In this document: positions 47,471 through 57,700 of the stretch, in pieces
Layout of the letters: each line of letters starts with the position of its first letter
Position numbering within the stretch: the stretch's first letter is position 1
From: Siphonodentalium dalli
Taxonomy: Eukaryota; Mollusca; Scaphopoda; Gadilida; Siphonodentaliidae
Reading direction: 5' to 3'
DNA: 64,000 nucleotides
NCBI GenBank assembly: GCA_032622095.1
Contig: CP136069.1
Span: 101,708,278-101,772,277 of the forward strand
Notes under the pieces: model-generated
Seen by the model: only the letters and a program-made list of their open reading frames with translations
What the model was told of the DNA's origin: nothing
Databases searched by the model: none
Made by a program: the position numbers and the translations under genes

Positions 47471-47740
47471 AAAATATATATATATTTTTTGGAGTTATGT
47501 CCCTGGCCTCGCCCAAATTTGACCCAGTGACCTCATTTGAACAAATCTGAACCCCAGTCACCCAAGGATCCTTCATACCAAATATGAACCCATTTGGCCT
47601 GATGGTATTTGAGATGTTTGACCCAGTGACCTCATTTGAACAAATCTGAATGAGAGTCACCTAGGGAACATCCACACCAAATATGAACACATTCGGTCTT
47701 ATGGTTCCAGAGGAGAAGTTGTTTAAAGAATTGTGGACGG
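47471..47740 (+). mobile_element. F2 element fragment
   Basis: Modules with GAGTTATGTCCCTGG, TTTGACCCAGTGACCTCATT, GGGAACATCCACACC and GAATTGTGGACGGAC. It breaks at 47741 directly into an F1 module. Confidence 0.65.
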
Positions 47741-49066
47741 ACTAAATGTAGGACCTGTAGCCCTTGCTAAAGGATTTAGTCAGGCCTTCGATTATGAGGC
47801 GTGCGATCGTGCTCGCGCACTGAAATTAAATCTTGGCGAGTAATTAATCACACTCCTCGGCGATATTCGGCGCACGATTGAAAAAGGGTTTATAATAACG
47901 ATCAACCTTGTTTGCTGGAGAAGACTGACAGACATGCCGTATACGACGGAAGTAATTGTTTTAAGTTTTGCGCATGCGCTAGAACATTATTATAGTCAGG
48001 TGCGTTTAGCGATGTCGTCGCATTCGTATGCAGGTCTGAGTAATTCTCCGCTAGATATTGTTACCAACATGAAATATTTAAATTAATCCCACCATGCACC
48101 CCATCACCAATGCAACGTAATTTTGGTACCATGATTGTGTTGCGTTCTAAATGAAGCCGCCCCGATGGGCGGTGAAGATGAATAGAAATTGAAACTTGAG
48201 TTCGGGGCAATCAAACATTATTTTTTAAAATATCGATAGAGTTCACACAACAGGAAACTCTCACGTGGTTACATGGTCTCTGACCGCATTTCATAACAAC
48301 TTACATCCAACGGAAGCATTACGACGCAATTCGAGAATGGAGTTTTAATTACTTCAATGTGGAGAATACATGTGTACAAGATGAATCACAATGGTGATAA
48401 AATTGATTTAATTTTGAGTCTTCGTTTGTCATTTTATACCCCCGAAATATCCACCAAAATCACACGCCTGGGTTTCAGGTTAGGCGAGTGACCAACCACA
48501 CTCCTGCATTTTACAGAATCGAAGGCCTGATTTAGTCATACAAAGAGTGAAATCAAAGATGCCTGCTGGCGGCCATGTTTTTAGGCCGAATGACCCCAAA
48601 ATGACTCGTTCTCATCTACATGTCATTATTAACATTCTTGACAAATTTTATTATGATCAGACTAAAAGTACGACCTGTAGCCCGTGCTAAAGAATTTAGT
48701 CATACAAAGAGTAAAATCCAAGATGGCTGCTGGCGGCCATGTTTTTGGGCCAAATGACCCCAAAATTACTCGTTCCCCATCTACATGTCAATATTAACAT
48801 CCATAACAAATTTCATGACGATCAGACAAATAGTACGCCCTGTAGCCCGTGCTAATGGATTGAATTTTGAAATACAAGATGGCCACTGGCGGCCATGTTT
48901 TTTTAACGAATGACCCCAAAATTATCATTCTGGTCTAAATGTTGATGTCAACAGCTATGACAAATTTCATAATGATCCGACCAAAGGTACGACCTGTAGA
49001 CTGCATTGTTGACGCCTTACGTACACACGCACACACGGACGACAAAGCCATGGCAATAGCTATAAT
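47741..49066 (+). mobile_element. F1 element, interrupted by a hAT-like insertion
   Basis: F1 modules (AGGACCTGTAGCCCTTGC; later CATGTTTTTAGGCCGAATGA, ACTCGTTCTCATCTACATG) on both sides of 47782-48528. They end in the spacer CACACACGGACGACAAAGCC and CATGGCAATAGCTATAATAA, a degraded version of the 3' end seen at 7615-7656. Confidence 0.65.
47782..48528. mobile_element. hAT-like element E nested in F1
   Basis: Inverted ends AGGCCTTCGATT and AATCGAAGGCCT are flanked by GATTTAGTC on both sides (47773-47781 and 48529-48537); because of overlap with the terminus the duplication is 8 or 9 bases. The intact F1 phrase GGATTTAGTCAT elsewhere confirms the empty site. Sub-terminal GCGATCGTGCTCGCGC and TTGGCGAGTAATTAATCACA recur inverted (GGCGAGTGACCAACCACACT). 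No coding sequence. Confidence 0.82.
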
Positions 49067-49390
49067 AAGCCCTTTAAAGGAAACAAGTCGTCCTGTTCCC
49101 GGTTAATAATATATAAATACTTATGAGGAAGCATTGGAATGCCCAGACATGACAGAGAATCAACAACATATTAGCACACCTGTGCATTGTTAGGAAGAAA
49201 CTCGGAATGTCAATCTACTTGAGAGACGCCCACGTGTGCATATTACGCAATAGATTGAACATTTCTAACCAACACTCTAAATTGCCCATACTGTCAATCA
49301 ATACAGAAGACAAGCTGGTAGGAGGAGTGGTCAATCATGATGACGACACAATGGTTACCATACTATGGTATGGGTAAACATAAAACACTG
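49067..49390 (+). mobile_element. F4-type 3' hairpin end
   Basis: GGTTACCATACTATGGTATG GGTAAACATAAA at about 49351-49383 repeats the F4 terminus at 40655-40684, preceded by GTGGTCAATCATGATGACGA. Upstream 49297-49330 is the reverse complement of 21316-21347. The modules normally preceding an F4 end are absent. Confidence 0.6.
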
Positions 49391-50850
49391 GTTGTGAACT
49401 TGGGATCGATGACAAGACAAGACAGCGCCGGACATAAGCATGATTAATCTTCATTGTAAACGTCGTAATTTGATATGTGCAATGTTCAAAGTAAAGAAAA
49501 CAGGTGCAAGTTACTTGTGTCACCTTTAATGTATTGTTAATTGTCAATTGCATTTAATTTGAATTGATGTGAGTTAAAAGTGAAAATGCAAGACGAAACA
49601 TTTGGTTCCGTGCAGAAATAAACAAGTCGGTATTTTGAACTAAAGTTACTGTAACTTCATTCTCCTAACTAATGTGCCGATCAAATTGAACTCTTATCTA
49701 TAACTTTCAATGAGCCCAGTCATTCGCCGCGTGTACATGTGCAATTATTTTACATCTTGTTGATCGCAGTTATTTATGCGCGCAACTGTATCTCTCAACC
49801 CACAGCTGCACAAGAATTAGTCAGAAATTGGGCATGTGGACTGTGTTTCAATCAACATTTTTTGCTACATCATTGAGTGAATGTGATTACTTATTGTCAC
49901 TTTCTGTTTCATGATGCATGCTGCCGTGGCTTTGTTTTAACTATTCAAAAGCCGCATTTTCGCGGGTGAAATATACCTTTCAACACACAAACTCTCTTTA
50001 TTGTTTCATTCTGAAGAACATTCTGGTCCCGATTTTTATAGATTCATCAATTTCAAAGACCGGATAGTCAATTTCAAAGCAGGCCCACAGTGGTGGATGT
50101 AGTCAGTGGAATCTAAAACCATATATTATTATCTATTGACATTGTCTTACATGGCACAAATATAGAAACCTTCAGTTCATGGTATGATAGTTGTGCATAT
50201 TAACCACATCAATATAAATAATGGGAATTTTAGTCAATTAGATTATATATAGTGTTACTAAGCCTATTTAAATGCGTTCCTCATTCCATTGCAATGACAT
50301 GTACATGTTCACACTCCAACAGTACTGTAGCAGACATTTATGGTAATAATTTGGTGTACCGGTACTGTGTTTTACCAACACATTGGGAAACACAACCACA
50401 CGACCACTCCGTGTGATACACTGATACATGTAATTTTATATATTTAAAAAAGCCTAACATGATTCAAATCTTTAAGCTTAAAAATTGCAATAAAATGCCT
50501 GATTTGGAATGAACTAAGGGGTCGATATATGATTTCCGGTTGTTGTAAAGTGGGGAAATAACATATTAGTCAGAGGTGAACGTATAAAATTGACTAACGC
50601 GGCCCGTCGTCTGTATATAATACTGTTCGGCTCTGTGATCGTAATCTTATGTGTTGATCCTTAACGCAACTCGTTTAATGTTAAACTTCAACATGGTCCA
50701 CTGAATTTCAATGCGGAACTAACGTACACACAATGCATTATCAACGCAATGACCGCGTTGTGTTGACGTTACGACCGCGTTGTTACCGGCTGAGGACCAC
50801 ATTAAAAGGGACACTTACTTTCACAATATGTGTAGATATAGCATCTTCTG
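49391..50850. other. Unassigned sequence with repeat fragments
   Basis: No gene. 50162-50220 is a diverged copy of the 22093-22351 duplication unit. 50735-50800 holds CAACGCAATGACCGCGTTGT and ACGACCGCGTTGTTACC, inverse in style to the AACGCGGT array at 17345-17520, and probably the end of a related element. Confidence 0.4.
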
Positions 50851-51040
50851 GATGATTATTGTGTAGACATTTTAAGAATTAATATAGAGGGAAAGGACAG
50901 TCCAAGCTAAATATCAGCTTAATAGACCAGATGGTTCTTGTGAAGAAGACCTATTACATGGGGGGGAAATAGTCACATCTACCTTGAACTAGTGACCCCA
51001 TTTTAACAAATCTGAATTGCAGTTAGCCACTTGAGGATTT
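50851..51040 (+). mobile_element. F2 fragment
   Basis: Modules with CATTTTAAGAATTAATATAG, GCTAAATATCAGCTTAATAG and GTGACCCCATTTTAACAAAT, close to F2 copies; no ends. Confidence 0.55.
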
Positions 51041-51336
51041 TGCAGTATGCACTTAGGTGTTTTGTTTGCGGACAGTTGGTAGCATGCTCGCAGGTCGGTA
51101 ACATTTTTCCAGCTAGGCTAGAAAATCAGAAACAAGCATGTTTTTTATTGTGACCTTATCCTCTGAAACAAATGATATCAACAATATCAAATACATAATT
51201 TACATTTACAAGAAGAAATTAGCTGAAGGCGGAACCATACTTACACGGGTCTCCTTTCGAATCACAATATTACGGTAATCCAATAATGAAAATGATCTAC
51301 ACACATGATCACACTTAGCGAAACGATGAAACCTAC

Positions 51337-51757
51337 CTGGCAATTTATTAATGTCTAAACTAAGTTGTCGTTTTTCATCGTAAGTCATCGGCTTCGCATT
51401 GTCTTCATCGTCACTATCGGGATATGAAACAGACACAGTTGTTGAAGATGATGGCAACTGAGGTGCCTTTTTATGCTTTGAGCCAGATGAACGATTATTT
51501 GGTCGAATTTTTTTAGTAGAACCCGATGGAGATTTCTGTGCCTTCTTTTTCTTTGGTTTTGAGTCACTAGATGGCACAACAGTCACAGGGTTCGACATAG
51601 GAGCGGGAGGGGGTAATATGGGGGTTTCTGTAGTCCTTTCCTTCTCCTTTTCTCTCGGTTTTTTCTTTTTCTTAGTTTTTAAACGTTCTTTCTTTTCCTT
51701 TAATTTTTTCATATGAATCTGAGTGAGATTATCTAACTGATCTTGAATATGCCGCAA
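51337..51757 (-). CDS. BET bromodomain protein, linker and ET-start exon
   Basis: Minus-strand exon of 421 bp between acceptor CATTTCAG and donor GTAGGT. It encodes LRHIQDQLDNLTQIHMKKLK, continuing a helix from the upstream exon, then a Lys-rich block (KTKKKKKPREKEKE), a Pro/Ser linker (TPILPPPAPMSNPVTV), a second Lys/Ser block (SKPKKKKAQKSPSGSTKK), an acidic DSDDEDN, and the start of the ET domain KPMTYDEKRQLSLDINKLPG. BRD2/3/4 have the same order: EL.EQL..VHEQL, KKKEKKKK, then KPMTYDEKRQLSLDIN. It starts in phase 0 and ends in phase 1. The basic blocks are likely nuclear-localising. Upstream in-frame sequence to 51868 is intronic. Confidence 0.95.
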
Positions 51758-51973
51758 CTGAAATGACAGAAATATGTGACTGTTTTTTTTCTGATTGACC
51801 AAATTCTGAATAAGGTGAATTGGGAATTTCAAAAAAGAAATTAAGAAAAATGAAAGTGTCAATGACACTGTAGCTCAACTTGGGGAGGAGTTAATTTTTT
51901 GCCGAGCAATGAATAGAATGATAAAAGACAGTCAAAAAGTTACAGTAAAGGGCTTGTATTGTGTAGATGTAGT

Positions 51974-52971
51974 TAGGGGTGCCACATTCAATCGTATAAT
52001 CGATGAACCATTGATAAAGCCGATAATCGATTACAATTTCCATCGTCGATTAATCTCATTATTTATTTCAGTCGGAAAATGCATGGTGTTATTGAATACT
52101 GTGTTTGTTTTAAACAGTTTAATCTACAACCGAAGGGTTAACTACCTTTGATCATGTATCAATGAGCTTCCGAAAACATGAGTACTACTAACTTATGTTG
52201 CAAGCAGTCGCAGGTTCATTGGATGATGCGACATGATTACTCTTTGGGTCGTTGTATATTCTACAAATTGGCGGTACGGCAGCTTTGAACTTTTATTGTA
52301 TATTTAGGCTTGAAAGGCGGCACGATCTCTTTGAAATGTGCCGACTGTCACCGTGTTCAATGAACTGAATGCACTCGCCCTTGAATCTGATTGACCAATG
52401 GGGAGTTGACTGACATTCTCTGGAAACCAGGGAACCTACGGCATTTTAGTCAGCGATGTCATTTGTGAGTATACTGTTTGCAAAAGTATACTTAGATGTT
52501 ATTGGTACAGGCTATCGCGTATCATGCTGTGAGTGCTGAATGAAACTCGATATTATCAAATACTTAACTTGTTCTGCAATTTGCGAGTGGGGGGGCACAT
52601 CTTTGTGATTGTTATCCACGCTCTCGAAGTTTGATGAAACTTATAGTTTCCTTGTTTAGGAATCACCGGCCATCCATCGTGCATTCCTACATTTATAATG
52701 TTTGCATGTTTGGCTATTCATAACACTGAAATTAATCGCTACGTTCGTTCTAATGAACTCACAAATATTATAACATCGCCGAGAACTGCGCTGGTATTGA
52801 ATTCATTGTGTTCATTGGTCATTAACAAACAACCAGCGACAGTGCAGTTAACCAGCACCCAACATTATGGCCATATTATGGAATACTTCCACTGATGTTA
52901 TTAGGTATGATTAATCAATTACAGTCGATTATTGACTATCGATTTCAAAATCAATAATCGTGGCACCTCTG
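51974..52971. mobile_element. hAT-like non-autonomous element D
   Basis: TAGGGGTGCCAC on the left and GTGGCACCTCTG on the right form the TIR, flanked by a perfect 8-bp duplication GATGTAGT (51966-51973 and 52972-52979). Sub-terminal arrays of ATCGATTA-type units lie at both ends (TAATCGATGAACC, GATAATCGATTAC; GTCGATTATTGACTATCGAT). Interior frames do not resemble transposase. Confidence 0.9.
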
Positions 52972-53363
52972 GATGTAGTTTGGTGCAATTCAAATTTGAA
53001 ATCCAAGATGATTGCTGATGGCCATGTCTTTAACAAACTATGGAAATAATCGATGGTGTCCATCTAGAGGTCACCCTGAAGATCCATATGACGTTTGGTG
53101 AAGGATTTTGTCATGCAAAGAGTATAATCTAACATTTGCCGCTGGCATCCATATTTTTCCAACATATTTCAGAAATAATCAATAGCTCCCATCTAGAGAT
53201 CACACCGAAAATCCATATGAAGTTTTGTGATGATCGAATGAGGGATGTGGCGTGTACTGAAAGATTTTGTCATGCAAAGAGCAAAATCCAAAATGGCCAC
53301 TGCCAGCCATATTTTTCTACGAATTTCGGAAAAAAAATTGATGGCTCACATCTGGAAGTCACC

Positions 53364-54732
53364 TAGTCCAAGTCTTCTCGTACTAAAACTAGCTAAGATT
53401 TTGGGATGGAGAGACGCTAGTGTTTAGTCCGAGAACGCGCGCATAGCCTTCTTATGACATGAGTTAAGCGTTAATGACCCGCTCAAATAAAACCACAATT
53501 ATATGAAATAAAATATCACAATTGCGACAATAAAAGATATTTTCCGCAGAAGACATGCTATTTGATCTGAACCCCACATCAGTTGTGAATTGAAAGCGGT
53601 AATTTAATGCGAAAAGAGACATTTACCGCAATGTTTACAAATTTTTAAAAGTATGCGAACTCAGTTGACCTCGCGAACTGTGTTCGGCATTTTCCGTTGA
53701 AAATATTCCGTAGATTTTCGACTGACAACGCAAATTACGATGAATTCTCCATTGTAATCGTAATTATGTGTGTCAATAAATAAAAAATAAATAGATTAAT
53801 TAAACATTGAAGATATAAATGTAATACATTAAATAAATTACGGAGAATTACAACCCTCTCAAAGTTTAAAACAGTGTAAACACAACGAACATTAGAATAA
53901 ATAATATGGTGCTACATTTCCCACATTTGGTGGACTTCAGCGAAATTAAGATATATACTAAGCGAACAGAGCAATATACTGCTCTTGTTAAGCACACAAA
54001 AAAATCAAACAAAATTTGTATAAATTTTTAACCTTAAGTTTGAAAAGTCCCACTAAAACGGAAGAACTATATTTCGAAACTGTGTGATTCGGTTCTCCGA
54101 TTATTTTATCAACACAAAAGTCAAAATGCACATGGATGAAAATCACACGCATGGCAAGTCAGACACAAGAGTTCTAATTTGCTCCAATTTTGACAAGTTG
54201 CTTGCGAAAATTGTCAACAAAACTACCTTTCTGATCCTCCATTATGTCATTTTAGTTTTTAGTGCGGGAATTGTTCTCAAAGCACATTGGAAACTGGACT
54301 TTGCGGCGATCGGTTTTCACCATTTTGTTCGGAAAACACCGCGCTATATATAGAAACGGAAACTAGAATACTCAGAATAAACACCGGACAATGCCGAAGT
54401 TCTTCGGAACCTGAGTTCGGCTTTCAGTTAAGTAAACAAACAGAAAAAACAACGATGTTTGTGGCAATCAACCGGAATATTCTATGTGTAATTTAACATT
54501 AAAGTTAGATTATTATACACCATTCTGACCATAAGATGTCACTCTTTCCGACGTATATAGCATCATGTATTGCTTTGTTAGGTAAATCGAGTAAAATACA
54601 CCACAGATTCCCGCCACAGATCCTGGGCGTAACTCGTGTCATAAGAAGGCTATGCGCGCGATCTCGGACTAAACACTAGCATCTCTCCATCCCAAAATCT
54701 TAGTTAGTTTTAGTACGAGAAGACTTGGACTA
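53364..54732. mobile_element. Mutator-like element with about 100-bp TIRs
   Basis: The first roughly 100 bases (starting TAGTCCAAGTCTTCTCG) are repeated inverted at the end with about four mismatches. A 9-base duplication GAAGTCACC flanks it (53355-53363 and 54733-54741). Long TIRs and a 9-bp duplication are the classic structure of Mutator-like elements. The interior includes GCGAACTGTGTTCGGCATTT and frames of up to 89 codons, none recognised as MULE transposase. Confidence 0.85.
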
Positions 54733-55250
54733 GAAGTCACCCTGAAGAAACATAAAGTTTGATGATCCAATGAGGGATGTCGTCTGTAGGGTGTGCCAAA
54801 CGATTTAGTCATGCAAAGAGTAGAATACAAGATGGCTTGTAAATTGTTCAAATTTGACAGCTCCCATCTAGAGGTGATCGTAAACATGCCTGAAACATTT
54901 CAAAATATTTCTCCGATAAATGCGCGCTTCAGGGTGCCGATGGATTCAAATTTGAAATCCAAGATGGCTTCTGGCGGCAATGTTTCTTCAAACTTCAGAA
55001 CAAAATTGATGGCTCCCATCTAGAGGTCAACCCAAAGATAATTATGATCGTACAGGGAATGTGGCCTGCAGGGAGTGCTGAAGGATTTAGTCAATCAAAC
55101 AGTAAAATCCAAATTGGCTGCTGGCAGCCATGTTTTTCAATAAATTTCGGAAAAAACATTGATGGCTCCCATCTAGATCACCCATATCAAGTTTGGTGAT
55201 GATAGGATGAGGGATGTGGTGTGTATGGTGCGCCCAAGTTTTCAATCTGT

Positions 55251-56649
55251 ATTTTTGTAGTCGAAACGCATGCCCAAGCTCTTCTCATTGGCTGTAACTG
55301 CCATAATTCCATAGTTTCCTGTACAAATAACCAATCAAAATTGTTGTTCTGCCATTATATCGATGTCTCGATGACCATTGAAATTTAAAATCAATAACGT
55401 CATATTATATATAATTATATATGCATGTAATATGCAGGGTTTCTGCTTGGGGGGTAGTGGGTCCCTTTCAGTCAATATCCCCCCATCCATACATGATATA
55501 TCACATTCGTATAAAATGTGAACTACTGGTAGACATCGCATATGCCCCGAGTTAAATCAAAGTACCAATGCATGTGTAATCTAATCCTGATTACGTTGTC
55601 GACATGTATTCTGTCAAAGACACTGATTGTATTTCCTTTGATGTCGCTCGATTCTCTTTGATCTTGATTGGTTTGTTTAGCAACAATGACAGAATGCAGC
55701 ATGTGGACCTCGCTTCGACAATGTGAATACAAGTGAACGGTCAAGGCCGAAATATGTAGTCAACATCAGTGCCATGTCGCGTTTAAAAGCCAGTATGCCA
55801 AGGTATGTTAGAATATATGATGTGTGTGCATCTGAGTGTGAATGGACCCAGTACTTGGAGGATTCAACGAATGACTGGGACAGATAATTGACAATTTCAA
55901 GACGATGGCAGAAAGAAAGTTTGACTGATAAACATCGCAAAAACTCATAATGTTGTTCATTCATAAACAATGTGCATCACTCAGGACATGCCAAGTGATA
56001 TTTATATTTGATGACTGGGAAATCATCCATATTCAGAGGCACTGCACATTGCACTTTATATTAACTTTCTCTTTTTTGGTACTCAATGGTGATGTATGTT
56101 TTTTCACATTCGTTTAGCTTTTCATTTTCGAGAAATAACCCCCGATATCGACATCCCTACGTTTTCCATTGAGGCCTGGATGCATTCGCCTATATTTGTA
56201 ACTAACATAAATTACATGCTAGTATTGAATGACCCACAGTATGTGCCATATTCCTAATTTTGAAACTATGGTGAAATATGGGCAGCTCAAGTTAATTTGT
56301 GCATAGGCACCAACCTACTAGATTTTATAACCAGTCATAGAGTTCAGACAACATAACATCATACGTCACGTAATCGGCGAATACCGGAAAAATCAAGAAA
56401 ATTTTGCTTTTAATATTAAATTTTCTTATTCATTTTTGATAAAAACTGAAGAAATATTCTTAATCTTCAGAATAAAAACTGTGTATTTAACTATTTTTCT
56501 CCCATTGTAAATAGACATATCCATTATACTATACTGGCTGAGCAGTATTTAATAGTAAGGGCATGTTAACAGGACGAATGAGAGCATGAATATTCCTTGT
56601 TGTATATGAAATAAAACATGGAACTCTTGACAGTTTATAACAGTGTTCA
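55251..56649. other. Unassigned sequence
   Basis: No gene recognised. Minus-strand frames at 55335-55970 (68-97 codons) overlap and match nothing known. AT content rises after 56380. Confidence 0.35.
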
Positions 56650-56806
56650 GAATTGATGTAAAGTGAAAAGTAATCATCATAATTTCACATTTATCACTTG
56701 TTTACCTGGATGTAAAATAGGGCGCGTGTATATATATATATGTGATTAATTGACTAACCGTCGATTATAAAGGTTGATTAGTCAATTCTGAAAAGTCAGT
56801 CGTGGC
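56650..56806. mobile_element. hAT-like right-end fragment
   Basis: TAACCGTCGATTATAAAGG, TTGATTAGTCAATTCTG and the end CAGTCGTGGCAACC resemble the D element terminus. 56690-56722 (CACTTGTTTACCTGGATG, AAAATAGGGCGCG) is inverse to 18503-18535. The left end is not visible. Confidence 0.5.
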
Positions 56807-57065
56807 AACCATATATGAACCCATTCGGTCTTATAGTTCTGGAGAAGAAGACATTTGTTGACAGATGGATGGAGGATGGACAGAGGATGGATGAGGAGTG
56901 ATGACTATAGCTCCACCGGAGACTTTGTCTCAGGTGAGCTGAAAAAGCTCGGATCAAACCGATATTAAAACTTGATCTGTTTTTGGGCTAAGAAACTCGT
57001 ATATAACATTTGGTTCTGATCGGACAGAAAATGTTTTAGTTTCAAAAGGGCGTATAAAAAATTTG
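56807..57065 (+). mobile_element. F2 3' end followed by an F4-type module
   Basis: TATGAACCCATTCGGTCTTA, a GATGGATGGAGGATGG spacer and TAGCTCCACCGGAGACTTTG with CAGGTGAGCT (56934-56943) form an F2 end. 56945-57055 then reads like one F4 module (CTCGGATCAAACCGATATT, CATTTGGTTCTGATCGG, CAGAAAATGTTTTAG). Confidence 0.6.
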
Positions 57066-57108
57066 GCTGTCATAATCAAAAACGTGCCTGCCTTTAATTA
57101 AATCTCAC

Positions 57109-57339
57109 CTGATCCTGCAATCGGGCTATTTCTTTTTCTCGCTCTTCATCACTATCATCCTCACCACTTGAGCTCCCTGAAGCTTCATCACTCGATTCAG
57201 CAGTTCCTGCAACCATCTCCACTTTGGGATAGGATGACACAGCATTTATTGCTGCAGCCGCAGGGGGAGCCGGTGGCAGAGGTTCGGGAATCAACTCTGA
57301 ATCCTCAGGAATCACTAGAATTTTTGATTCAAAAACATC
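57109..57339 (-). CDS. BET bromodomain protein, exon after bromodomain 2
   Basis: Minus-strand exon of exactly 77 codons between acceptor TTCTCCACAG and donor GTGAGA. It opens with DVFESKILVIPEDSELIPEP. In BET proteins DVFE.R....PDEP directly follows the last helix of bromodomain 2 (KLQDVFE), so the preceding exon should encode that domain. Next come a Pro/Ala stretch (LPPAPPAAAAINAVSS), an acidic-Ser cluster (ESSDEASGSSSGEDDSDEER) like the conserved phosphorylated motif of BET proteins, and EKEIARLQDQ, the start of the helix continued in the 51757 exon. No bromodomain exon was seen up to 64000. Confidence 0.93.
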
Positions 57340-57488
57340 CTGTGGAGAAAATGGTTAAAGTGTCTTAAACTTTGAAGAGATAAGATCATTTTCATCCGTT
57401 ACTCTAGCTCTTCTAATTCAAATCAGCCAGTTTTGTAATCACAGGTGCACATGTTCCCGTGGTACTAACTATCTGTACCAAGTTACAA

Positions 57489-57640
57489 AACAAGAGGCCG
57501 ATCGTGGTGTTTAACACATACCTTCAACCATACCAACTCAATCTAGACTGAATATACTCCTACTCAGTAACTCATAAAATGTCCATGCTAAAAGTTATGA
57601 TACATCACTTCAAAATATCTGTATTATAAATAACAAGACA
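57489..57640 (+). mobile_element. F4-type 5' head
   Basis: AACAAGAGGCCGATCGTGG then GTGTTTAACACATACCTTC parallels the F4 head at 38301-38345. Modules and the 3' hairpin do not follow; piggyBac begins about 200 bases later. Confidence 0.5.
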
Positions 57641-57700
57641 ATTTGTGGTTATTAACGTCGTTTTTCAATTGGGCGTTAAGTAGTAATTGTATATATGGCA

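Larger units (their letters stand above)
51853..55250 (+). mobile_element. F1 element carrying two nested insertions
   Basis: Head AAAGTGTCAATGACACTG then TAGCTCAACTTGGGG, as at 5319, beginning under 100 bases upstream of the BET exon. F1 modules (CCCATCTAGAGGTCACC, ATGAAGTTTTGTGATGATCG, GGATTTTGTCATGCAAAGAG) appear at 52980-53363 and 54733-55250, separated by the hAT-like D element and a Mutator-like element. No 3' hairpin was found; the modules fade after GTATGGTGCGCCC near 55234. Confidence 0.72.
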
